NCBI GenBank assembly: GCA_029051525.1
Contig: JAIDKG010000130.1
Span: forward strand, 1-36,700
Direction: 5' to 3'
DNA from: Muribaculaceae bacterium
Lineage (GTDB): Bacteria; Bacteroidota; Bacteroidia; Bacteroidales; Muribaculaceae
DNA length: 36,700 nucleotides
Below, one piece after another: positions 19,229 to 27,529 of the stretch (positions are counted from its first letter, which is position 1; each line of letters starts with the position of its first letter). A program made the position numbers and the translations under genes. Under the pieces are notes generated by a model. That model saw nothing but the letters and a program-made list of their open reading frames with translations. It was not told the DNA's origin and did no database searches.

Positions 19229-20659
19229 CTATTCTGCCATATTTGAACCACCATTATCAACACTTCTACGCGTGAGGATGTTGATGTCTCCACTTTTTTT
19301 ATACTTCTTACCATCGGCACCTACAGCCGTGATCACATAATAATATACTCCTGGTTTCACGGCCTTCCCGCCGCGCTTCCCATCCCATCCGGAAGAGGGA
19401 TCGGTGAAGTGATATAACTGTGCACCGTAGCGGTCGAATATCCAGCAATCAAATTCTACGAGCGATCGGTAACTTACTTTCCATATATCATTCACTCCAT
19501 CTCCATCGGGAGAGAATGCATTAGGACATAACAATTCCGATGAACCGATAGCGACTGTATATGTATCGCCTATAGCTTCACATGATCCATCGCTGTTGCT
19601 GCCGATAAAGCGAAGATAATATGTGCCCTCTTCAAGAAATGTATATTGAAGATTCTGCTCATTGAATCGATAATCTACATTCTCAAATTCGGGATCAGAG
19701 CTCATCTGCCACTCGTAGTGCATCACGCCTTGTGTCACATATGCACGAAATTCGATATCGGCGGGAGCAGATCCTCCCAGTGATGATTCATCACCTTTGA
19801 TCACATTACTTGCATCGGAATCATCTGAGTCATTATCACTCTCGCTGCTATCAGCAGCTGCATCGGAAGATGTCACACTGTTGCCATCCTGAATCGCTTC
19901 TGTCATCACACTCACAGCAGAGGGAGTAGCCGTGATTGTTTCTGTCTCTACTGCCCAGTTCCATTCCTCGAGAAATCGATCGCCTTTTATATGAAAAGGT
20001 GTATAACATAATGCAGGGGGTGTGATACGTATATTTGCATCAAAATATGCCACATCTTCTTCAGCAGGTTGCTCTACCCATTCCATGCGATTCTCATCCC
20101 AGACCTGCGTATTATAACTCACGATTATATCGCGGCTCAACACCATCCTCTGACCATTAATTGTGAAGTAAGGTATCGCGGGAGCGAAGCCATCTACATC
20201 AAGCACCGTAGCATCACAATCCGACATATCAGATGGTGTGGCCGAACGCAATTGGAAACGATAGGGAAGATAATTCACCACCCAGTAATAATATCGCCTG
20301 TCGGCGTCTTCTATTATGTACCCTTTATCACCTTCAATATCGTGTAGAATCACTCTATCTGACTCGATTGATAAATCGGTAATCTGCTCGGCATATGCTC
20401 CACCGAGATTACCATATTTATACACCTTTATATCTCTACTATTGGCAGTAAGAATCTCCATATCCACACCTGTAGTATCGTAGATCACATAGATATTATC
20501 GAGCCCTGTCGACTTCTCTGGTGTCACTACTACGGGATGCAGCATGCCTCCGGTGAATTGTAGATTATCTGCAGCAAAAATACTCGGAGCGGCAGAGCAT
20601 ATACTCAGCAGCATCAGAGGTATCGTGCGATGGTATTTGCGTGGGTAGATCATTAGCAT
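19229..20659 (-). CDS. exported protein with gliding-motility-associated C-terminal (CHU_C / T9SS-type) domain
   Basis: C-terminal 'LLCPNAFSPDGDGVNDIWKVSYRSLVEFDCWIFDRYGAQLYHFTDPSSGWDGKRGGKAVKPGVYYYVITAVG' is diagnostic; N-terminal signal peptide. Confidence 0.88.
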   Translation of the reverse strand: MLMIYPRKYHRTIPLMLLSICSAAPSIFAADNLQFTGGMLHPVVVTPEKSTGLDNIYVIYDTTGVDMEILTANSRDIKVYKYGNLGGAYAEQITDLSIESDRVILHDIEGDKGYIIEDADRRYYYWVVNYLPYRFQLRSATPSDMSDCDATVLDVDGFAPAIPYFTINGQRMVLSRDIIVSYNTQVWDENRMEWVEQPAEEDVAYFDANIRITPPALCYTPFHIKGDRFLEEWNWAVETETITATPSAVSVMTEAIQDGNSVTSSDAAADSSESDNDSDDSDASNVIKGDESSLGGSAPADIEFRAYVTQGVMHYEWQMSSDPEFENVDYRFNEQNLQYTFLEEGTYYLRFIGSNSDGSCEAIGDTYTVAIGSSELLCPNAFSPDGDGVNDIWKVSYRSLVEFDCWIFDRYGAQLYHFTDPSSGWDGKRGGKAVKPGVYYYVITAVGADGKKYKKSGDINILTRRSVDNGGSNMAE

Positions 20660-20756
20660 ATCAGATGATGGTAAATTCGATTGATAAGTGGCACTACAGA
20701 TGATCTGTGCTATGCCAGCGCAGCGCTACAGTAGCCACCTTCTATATGAAACGAAA

Positions 20757-20785
20757 TAAGCCCCTCGCTTATTGCGAAAGGCTTA
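20757..20785 (-). terminator. putative terminator downstream of the XRE gene
   Basis: TAAGCC CC TCGC TTATT GCGA AA GGCTTA; on the minus strand followed by TTATTTCGTTTC. Confidence 0.5.
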
Positions 20786-20798
20786 CTTGTGGAGCGCT

Positions 20799-21356
20799 TC
20801 AACCCTTGGGCACGAAGGTCTCGAAGGTAGAATCATCATAATATATGGTGATTTGAATCACTTTGCGCGGATTTTGCCTCATATTCTCTATTTGCCGCTG
20901 CAAATCGAGAATTTTCAAATCCGACTCAAATATCTGATTTTTCGTGAGATTATCCTCATTTTTACCCATTCCTAAGCTCGTGAGATTACCGCGAGAGGAC
21001 GTTTGTGTGGGATTGGGCGGATTTACAGAATTCTGAGCGTTGAGATTTTCGCGATTTTCATCCGTCATACTGATTTGTGAGTCTTGAGAAGCGATGATGG
21101 GGGAGCGGGCACCCAAAGAGGGGTCGGCCCCTGAGATTTTCACTGGTCCTTCTCCAAACATCAACCACAACACCGACACATCAGGAAATGCATCATGGAT
21201 CTGCTTGATCAATCCATCGCTAATCTTCTTATTGCGCCCGCTAAGCACCTGCGACAAGGACGGACGGGGAATACCGCACATATCAGCGAACTGCGAAGAG
21301 GTAAGCCCGTTCGTGTCGATGAAGAGTTTTAGGCGAGAGGCGAAATTTTCTTCCAT
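20799..21356 (-). CDS. XRE-family helix-turn-helix regulator with coiled-coil C-terminus
   Basis: 'FASRLKLFIDTNGLTSSQFADMCGIPRPSLSQVLSGRNKKISDGLIKQIHDAFPDVSVLWLMFGEG' HTH_3/XRE; C-terminal 'LKILDLQRQIENMRQ'. Confidence 0.88.
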   Translation of the reverse strand: MEENFASRLKLFIDTNGLTSSQFADMCGIPRPSLSQVLSGRNKKISDGLIKQIHDAFPDVSVLWLMFGEGPVKISGADPSLGARSPIIASQDSQISMTDENRENLNAQNSVNPPNPTQTSSRGNLTSLGMGKNEDNLTKNQIFESDLKILDLQRQIENMRQNPRKVIQITIYYDDSTFETFVPKG

Positions 21357-21390
21357 TTTTGAGTTTCTTTGGGTGTTGGGAATCTAATTG

Positions 21391-21398
21391 CAAATGTA
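21391..21398 (-). promoter_or_regulatory. Bacteroidetes-type -7 box (TACATTTG) of the XRE gene, overlapping a TTGCAAAT site
   Basis: Minus-strand TACATTTG fits TAnnTTTG and overlaps the repeat copy at 21386-21395; about 35 nt upstream of the XRE ATG. Confidence 0.5.
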
Positions 21399-21918
21399 AC
21401 AATAATATTTGGAATTCGCAACTCTATATTGCAAATTATATTCCTATTTGCAATCTTCATTTGCAATTACTGTTCCACGAATTGCAAATTTCACCGATTT
21501 ATACTTTTAAACCTACTGTTTAGACAAAACCCATAACTTCCTGTACTACTTATGCTTATTATACTCAATACCTGTACATGCACGCAATTTCAGCGTTTCA
21601 ACGCTCTATATATTGAAATCACTTTAAATTTAAGGGCTATGTTCCACATTATCAGCCTCGTTAAGTAAAGGTTAAAAAATGTGAGTTGCATTTTCATTAC
21701 ATATTCTGAGTATGGTATTTGCAAATTAGACATTTGCAAATCAGCTATTTACAATAATGAAAATCACAATCTAACAGTTTGCAAACCACGTTTGCAAACT
21801 GTTTCACAATCCAAATCACTTTACTTAGCGATTTTTGCAAATCCCATTTGCAAATCGATGTTCCACAGTTTTCAAACAAATTTCAAAATGCGACTTTTCG
21901 ACCAATTTGCAAATTACC

Positions 21919-22002
21919 CACCACTCCCCTACTATAACCCAATCATATTTTCTAACCGCTAAATTCTCAAATTTCTAATATTGCACACCACTCCCCTACT
22001 AT
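21919..22002. repeat. 17-bp direct repeat CACCACTCCCCTACTAT (two copies)
   Basis: Exact copies at 21919-21935 and 21986-22002. Confidence 0.9.
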
Positions 22003-22149
22003 TTCCCAAAATTTCCGATTCTCAAACGCTTAAATCAATTGCAAATCGGCCTATCTTTCTAATATCTACACGATTATAGGGTTTTCAGAGATTTGCATAT
22101 CGAATATCAGATAGTTCCACGATGCCACTTTTACCCATATAATAAGAAA

Positions 22150-22175
22150 GGTAGCCCCGGACAATCGGGACTACC
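22150..22175 (-). terminator. putative terminator hairpin
   Basis: GGTAGCCCCG GACAAT CGGGACTACC; 10-bp stem with one G-U; minus-strand 3' side TTTCTTATT. Confidence 0.6.
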
Positions 22176-22219
22176 CTATCTCTTACGAGGTAATCTAAAG
22201 CGAATACCCCTCTTTTCCT

Positions 22220-22453
22220 TTATGCTATCGTGACTATAAACAGTTGTTCATCATGTGCAGAAGTTTCCACACTACTCGCTATCGTGACTCTAAACAGTTG
22301 TTCATCACGTGCAGAAGTTTCCACACTACTGTCATCATCTTTGACACCTCCGAATGCGACTATCAAATCTGCCACTCGCCAGAATGCTGACAATGCTAAC
22401 GGTGTCGCATGCAACGCCACATCATATTCAGGCATTAGGTGCTGTCTCCTCAT
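22220..22453 (-). CDS. hypothetical 77-aa ORF containing an 18-aa tandem repeat
   Basis: ORF ends '..SSVETSARDEQLFRVTIA SSVETSAHDEQLFIVTIA'; coding status uncertain. Confidence 0.3.
   Translation of the reverse strand: MRRQHLMPEYDVALHATPLALSAFWRVADLIVAFGGVKDDDSSVETSARDEQLFRVTIASSVETSAHDEQLFIVTIA
22224..22331. repeat. 54-bp tandem duplication (2 copies, 51/54 identical)
   Basis: gctatcgtgact[a/c]taaacagttgttcatca[t/c]gtgcagaagtttccacactact[c/g] at 22224-22277 and 22278-22331. Confidence 0.92.
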
Positions 22454-22544
22454 AAGCCGAATAATCAGTAACGCAAACTGAGCCTACAATAAAAATCACA
22501 TGACAGAGCAGGTAATAATATCGATCTACCATCAAAACGCACTA

Positions 22545-23606
22545 TCAATCCAGCATAAGTCGGAAATGCAGATATCGGCTAAAGAACTGCGCTAAAATCT
22601 TCGACTTTTCCTCAAAATTCATTTTCGCAAATTTCTGAGGAATCGTCGATGCGCTCTCAAATATTCGATTCTCAAAGCCTTGGGATTTTTGCCAGAATCT
22701 GGGTAAAAATCGCACCATTCCATATTTTTCTCGTCGGCAAATTATAGGCACATGCGCTGATGCAATATCAGCTGATGATATCTGCGTATCATCGCATTTT
22801 TTGCAAATAATATCGGCAAGTAGTTTTGACATATCACTACGCTTCCCACCAAGCTGTATCACCTCTCCATCCTCCTGAATCATCATGACAGTCGCGTCAG
22901 CATTACTACCCGGAGTGCGCATAATAAGCACCCCACCCGACTCAATCTTCTCCTCCAAAAGAATCGCCCAGTCACTATGAGTATGAGTGATGGAAATATC
23001 ACCGGGATTACGGTGATAAGTCGATTCATATTTCCTGCATATCGTAAGAAGAGACTCTTGATTACCACAGCGACTCCTCATAAGATCTTTCAACTCCTCG
23101 GTATCAGATATAATTCTAATATCATCACACAAGGCGTAATCCGGCGTTGAAGATATACGTCGCAATGACTCATATATCTCTCTACTCACCATCATTCGTT
23201 CGATATCCGAAGAGTCGTAGAAGCCGAATTTTTTATAGTATTCGCGTAAATGATCATCAGCAGGAATAAGGAATACAAAATCAAATTCTCCTGATTTCTC
23301 TGCGTCATCAATTATATCTTCTATAAGTCGAGACATTAATCCCTGTTTGCGATACTCACTACGCGTAGAGAGTCCACAGAGATACAATCCGCGCAATCTT
23401 CCCAGCTCACTGCAGAAATCATAGCTCACACCAAGCAGCATCGCAGCGAGTGAACTCTCACGCATTGCGCAGCGACACAAACGCGGAGTAAAATAGTTAT
23501 TAAAGAAGATATCCAGATACGAATCAGTGTCATCGAAAGTGTCTTTCCACAATTCTCGCATTGCTATTTTCGACTCCTCCAAAGGCACAATTATATCATA
23601 TTCCAT
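22545..23606 (-). CDS. GNAT-family N-acetyltransferase
   Basis: 353 aa; 'LRGLYLCGLSTRSEYRKQGLMSRLIEDIIDDAEKSGEFDFVFLIPADDHLREYYKKFGFYDSS' acetyl-CoA-binding motif. Confidence 0.85.
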   Translation of the reverse strand: MEYDIIVPLEESKIAMRELWKDTFDDTDSYLDIFFNNYFTPRLCRCAMRESSLAAMLLGVSYDFCSELGRLRGLYLCGLSTRSEYRKQGLMSRLIEDIIDDAEKSGEFDFVFLIPADDHLREYYKKFGFYDSSDIERMMVSREIYESLRRISSTPDYALCDDIRIISDTEELKDLMRSRCGNQESLLTICRKYESTYHRNPGDISITHTHSDWAILLEEKIESGGVLIMRTPGSNADATVMMIQEDGEVIQLGGKRSDMSKLLADIICKKCDDTQISSADIASAHVPIICRREKYGMVRFLPRFWQKSQGFENRIFESASTIPQKFAKMNFEEKSKILAQFFSRYLHFRLMLD

Positions 23607-23994
23607 GTCGATATTTTATAATCTGTCATTGTTGAAATAATAGTATTTCGCAGCAGACATAAGGGAGCGAACTATGAGTAATCACCTACCGCCTCACACG
23701 GCATATTGTGTTGCTCCCATACATAGTCTCACACATATATATAACAACAATCCACACTGTTTCTACACAGCCATCGCTAAAATATTACTGAAAGATTGTT
23801 ACAGAGTATTTAAGAAACGACGCTCTAACGCCATAAGCAACGTTCCATTGCGCAAACCATACCAAGTGGAGTTCCATCTGAAGGATGTATTTTCACGTAT
23901 CAACATCAAAGGAGGGTCCAAGTATCGGTCATCGGATTGTATTCATTCAAGCCACTAAAGAACGCACTCTAAGAATCGAGATGTGATTAAAGAA

Positions 23995-24024
23995 TGAAGA
24001 GCGACTGTATTCAGCCGCTCTTCA
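23995..24024 (-). terminator. terminator of the CoA-transferase gene
   Basis: Minus strand TGAAGAGCGGCTG AATA CAGTCGCTCTTCA, 13-bp stem with one G-U, then TTCTTTAATC. Confidence 0.75.
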
Positions 24025-24055
24025 CTGAGAGATACTTCGTGGGATTATATGCAAT

Positions 24056-25372
24056 TTATTTAAGACGAGTGAACGCATATCCGAATCGCTCGGCTGCCGC
24101 ACGACTCAACTCCTCGCGGAATTCAGGCGCGGCAATCGAGATCATCAGCTTTGCACGCTCCGCGAGATTCTTACCGCGCAAATCTACTATACCATGTTCA
24201 GTGACGATATAATTCGCCTGGAATCGTGTAGTCACAACACCGGCACCGGGAGTGAGAATAGGCTTGATTTTTGATACTCCCTTATTGGTTGTAGAGAGCA
24301 TTGCGAGGAATGATTTACCACCTTCACTCTGCGATGCGCCATAGACGAAATCATGCTGACCGCCTACACTTGAGAATATTTTTGTACCGATAGAGTCGGC
24401 ACAAATCTGTCCTGTAAGATCGATTTCCAGACATGAATTGATCGACATCACCTTCGGATTCTGTGCAATTATGAAAGGATTATTTGTCCATGCCACATCC
24501 TTGAAGATGATATCCTTATTATAGTCCATATAATCGTAGAGTCGGCGTGAGCCAAGAGCGAGCGAAGCAATCGACTTGCCGGGCATCACCTTCTTCTGAG
24601 AGTTATCTATGATACCTTTCTCGAGCAGCGGGAGCACACCATCGGTCATAGCCTCAGTATGCAGGCCGAGGTGCTTATGGTTCTCCAGCGCACGTATCAC
24701 GGCATTGGGGATACCACCCACACCGATCTGCAGAGTGGCGCCATCAGGGATATATTCTGCGATATAATTGCCGATATTTATCTCCTGTTCTGTCGGCACC
24801 GCAGTAGGCACCTCCACCAGCGGTTCATCTACTTCCACCACGGCAGAAAGCTGCGACAGATGAATCACAGGATCTCCGTAGGAGAAGGGCATATGGGGGT
24901 TGATTTGCGCGATTACCACCTTGGCACATTCAGCTGCGGCGGTGGCGAGATCAGCCGATACTCCGAAGCTCACATATCCCTCATCATTGGGCATAGAGCA
25001 ATTGAGCAGAGCCACGTCTACACGGCAAGTGCCATCACGAAAGAGGGCCGGCACCTCACCCAGAAATCGGGGGGTCATTGTGCCGTAGCCCTCTGCGATA
25101 TATTGGCGCACTGCATTCGACACAAAGAATGAATCCACAAGGAATGACTCCTTGAATTCCGGCTTACAATAAGGTGCTGCACCGCGTGTCACTGCAAATG
25201 CCGAATACACCGTCACATCACGCAGCTCATGGCCACGACGCGCCATAGCTTCCACCAGCACCTCCGGTGTGGATGTGCTGCCCTGGATATACACATGATC
25301 GCCCGATTCTATGAGCTTCACCGCCTCATCGGCAGTCATATATTTCACATTTTCCATTATGTATTTTTCCAT
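24056..25372 (-). CDS. acetyl-CoA hydrolase/transferase family protein (acyl-CoA:acetate/4-hydroxybutyrate CoA-transferase-like)
   Basis: 438 aa; 'LQIGVGGIPNAVIRAL', 'LGLHTEAMTDGVLPLLEKG', 'VGGQHDFVYGASQSEGGKSFLAM', 'YIVTEHGIVDLRGK'. Confidence 0.9.
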   Translation of the reverse strand: MEKYIMENVKYMTADEAVKLIESGDHVYIQGSTSTPEVLVEAMARRGHELRDVTVYSAFAVTRGAAPYCKPEFKESFLVDSFFVSNAVRQYIAEGYGTMTPRFLGEVPALFRDGTCRVDVALLNCSMPNDEGYVSFGVSADLATAAAECAKVVIAQINPHMPFSYGDPVIHLSQLSAVVEVDEPLVEVPTAVPTEQEINIGNYIAEYIPDGATLQIGVGGIPNAVIRALENHKHLGLHTEAMTDGVLPLLEKGIIDNSQKKVMPGKSIASLALGSRRLYDYMDYNKDIIFKDVAWTNNPFIIAQNPKVMSINSCLEIDLTGQICADSIGTKIFSSVGGQHDFVYGASQSEGGKSFLAMLSTTNKGVSKIKPILTPGAGVVTTRFQANYIVTEHGIVDLRGKNLAERAKLMISIAAPEFREELSRAAAERFGYAFTRLK

Positions 25373-25382
25373 TCAAAACAAA

Positions 25383-25432
25383 GGGGTCCTGCCGATGGCA
25401 TAGAGTCACTACACCCTCACCGCAGGAACCCC
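25383..25432 (-). terminator. hairpin between aminotransferase and CoA-transferase genes (terminator or attenuator)
   Basis: Minus strand GGGGTTCCTGC ... GCAGGACCCC followed by TTTGTTTTG, just before the CoA-transferase start codon. Confidence 0.5.
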
Positions 25433-25443
25433 GTATCATATAC

Positions 25444-25468
25444 TTAGAGCGCTCTAAGAGCGCGCTCT
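25444..25468. repeat. adjacent palindromes TTAGAGCGCTCTAA and AGAGCGCGCTCT at the aminotransferase stop
   Basis: Perfect 14-bp palindrome 25444-25457 followed by a perfect 12-bp palindrome 25457-25468. Confidence 0.8.
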
Positions 25469-26834
25469 AAGCAAAAACTATCTTCTCTGTCACTTCGGCT
25501 GCAGGTTCCGACTTTTCAGCAGCGAGCGCCTTCATATGCTCATCAAAGGCCTTCAGACGCGTGCTGAGACGCTCCATATCCTCCTGCTCGGAAATCATCG
25601 ACACCGTCACGCGTATACCCTCCTGCTCGCTTCCTGTAGAGAGGAGCGAGATTGAACTGATACCATAACGCAGCAATTCTTCCTGAAGCTCTGTGCCGGT
25701 CATGCCGTGATAACCCACCGTAAAGAAGAAGCCATCAGAAATCGGCTGGTCGCCATCCATCGAATATACGATGTGGAAGCCATTGTCGGTAAAGATCTTC
25801 TTCACCAGCCCGGCTCTGCGGCCATACTCCGATGTTTGATCCAAGAAATTCAGCTCACCCTTCACGGCTGCTTCCATCATACCCGCAAGGGCATACTGGG
25901 CCGAATGCGAAGCGCCGGAAGATGCGCAATACAGCACACCATATATATAAGCATCACCAAAGGCCGGCATCTCATAGAATTTCTCGAAATATGGATAATG
26001 GCGGTCATACACATTCGGACTCATGCACACCAGCGCTATGCGCTGACCTGCGTAACTGAAGATCTTCGATGCCGATACCAGAAGTATATAATTGTCGGTG
26101 TAATTTGCCACACTCGGGATATACGGAGCCTCATACGGCTTGCCGAAATCACTACGGAAGTCCATGCCGAGGTAGGCCAGATCTTCCATCACAATCACGT
26201 CATATTTAGTGGCCAGACGCCCGATAATCTCAAGTTCCTCTTCGGTAAGGTTGGTCCAGGCCGGATTGTTGGGATTTGAATAAATCATTGCCGTGATCCT
26301 ACCCGACTTCATCTCCTCCTCAAGGCGAGCTTCAAGAGCCTTGCCACGATATGTATAGATATCAAACGACTGGATTCTCATGCCCAGCAGCTTTGCCTGA
26401 TGGCGCTGAGCCGGGAAACCGGGATTAAGCAGAAGCACAGTGTCTTTCTCCTCCATGCGTTGCTTAAGAAGGAAGAGCAGAGTGAAACTACCCTGCATCG
26501 AACCCACTGTAGGCACAATCCCCTTCGACGGCACATCCAGATTCAGGAAAGCCTTCAGGAATTTCTCACCTGCCTCCTTGAGGGCAGGTACTCCCTTAAT
26601 GTCGGGATACTGATTGGCCACACCCTTATGCAGAGCTTCACACTCACACTCTATACCTACCTTCTCGGCCGGCAAACCGGGATTACCAATCTCAAGGTGC
26701 ACACATTTCTCGCCGGTGCTCTTTTCGAGTTCTGCCGACACCGAACATATCTGGCGAATAGTGGCTGTAGAGATATCGGGAATCGAGAGATTGCGCAGAA
26801 TCGAATTTAAAACTTCTTTCTGTACGGGAAACAT
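25467..26834 (-). CDS. pyridoxal-phosphate-dependent aminotransferase (class I/II)
   Basis: 455 aa; 'MIYSNPNNPAWTNLTEEELEIIGRLA', 'DLAYLGMDF', 'LLVSASKIFSYAGQRIALV' PLP lysine motif. Confidence 0.92.
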   Translation of the reverse strand: MFPVQKEVLNSILRNLSIPDISTATIRQICSVSAELEKSTGEKCVHLEIGNPGLPAEKVGIECECEALHKGVANQYPDIKGVPALKEAGEKFLKAFLNLDVPSKGIVPTVGSMQGSFTLLFLLKQRMEEKDTVLLLNPGFPAQRHQAKLLGMRIQSFDIYTYRGKALEARLEEEMKSGRITAMIYSNPNNPAWTNLTEEELEIIGRLATKYDVIVMEDLAYLGMDFRSDFGKPYEAPYIPSVANYTDNYILLVSASKIFSYAGQRIALVCMSPNVYDRHYPYFEKFYEMPAFGDAYIYGVLYCASSGASHSAQYALAGMMEAAVKGELNFLDQTSEYGRRAGLVKKIFTDNGFHIVYSMDGDQPISDGFFFTVGYHGMTGTELQEELLRYGISSISLLSTGSEQEGIRVTVSMISEQEDMERLSTRLKAFDEHMKALAAEKSEPAAEVTEKIVFA

Positions 26835-26927
26835 ATTTTGCGGAGTTCAAGCCACCCTTGGGAATAAGAAGATTGCGAAACGAGTGATGCAATATGCCTA
26901 TTCCCAAAAGTCGCTTAGATTTTAATA

Positions 26928-27509
26928 TTACTTCTTTGCAGCGCGCTCCCAGCCGGCACGGAATGCCTTCAGGTTGCTCTCTACCATAGCTTCCCCCTTA
27001 CGGCCGAAGACCTTGCGGATACCATCCTCGATTTTAGACTTCTCCAGTCCCTCCACGAAGGGGGCGCAAGCTCCGAGCAGTACCATATTGGCGGCACGCG
27101 GACCCGCCACTTCCTTGGCCACGGCATCCATATCGAATGCCACCACATTGGGCAGTGCATTAAGCTCGGCCATCACGGCATCCATCTCCGGATAGTCAGC
27201 GATATTGTCGAAGGGGGTCGTATTGGTCACCACCCATCCATCGGCCGAGAGATAGGGGAGATATCGCAGAGCCTCCATAGGTTCGAGCGATACTATCAGA
27301 TCAGCGCCTCCCAGAGGGATAAGGTCGCTCGCTATCGGATTGCTGCTTATACGCAGGTTTGACTGCACATCGCCGCCACGCTGCGACATGCCATGCACTT
27401 CGGCCTGCTTCAGATTCAGGTCTTCATCGAGAGCCGCGGCTCCGAGGATTGTGGCGATTGAGAGTATGCCCTGACCGCCCACTCCGGCCAGTATAATATC
27501 TGATTTCAT
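26928..27509 (-). CDS. iorB: indolepyruvate oxidoreductase subunit beta
   Basis: 193 aa; 'IILAGVGGQGILSIATILGAAAL', 'EVHGMSQRGGDVQSNLRIS', '2-oxoacid:acceptor oxidoreductase gamma-type' fold. Confidence 0.92.
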   Translation of the reverse strand: MKSDIILAGVGGQGILSIATILGAAALDEDLNLKQAEVHGMSQRGGDVQSNLRISSNPIASDLIPLGGADLIVSLEPMEALRYLPYLSADGWVVTNTTPFDNIADYPEMDAVMAELNALPNVVAFDMDAVAKEVAGPRAANMVLLGACAPFVEGLEKSKIEDGIRKVFGRKGEAMVESNLKAFRAGWERAAKK

Positions 27510-27529
27510 TTCGGTATCAAAGATTTATA

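Larger units (their letters stand above)
21386..22100. repeat. Cluster of ATTTGCAAAT-type palindromes (about 15 sites)
   Basis: Read directly: 21386, 21427, 21446, 21459, 21480, 21717, 21732, 21777, 21790, 21833, 21846, 21905, 22037, 22091 and weaker variants; perfect ATTTGCAAAT at 21717, 21732, 21846, 21905; GTTTGCAAAC at 21777, 21790. Confidence 0.9.

Noticed and set aside
21386-22100. CRISPR array
   Set aside because: Repeats are 10-bp palindromes with uneven spacing and no long repeat or spacer structure; no cas genes in the window.
21471-22121. Bona fide parS or oriC
   Set aside because: Only half-parS motifs; no full TGTTNCACGTGNAACA and no TTATCCACA DnaA box noticed; dnaA is absent. 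Kept as a hypothesis to test, not a call.
23674-23958. 94-aa plus-strand ORF as a gene
   Set aside because: No domain, atypical composition and no strand agreement with neighbours; reported only as an unexplained gap.
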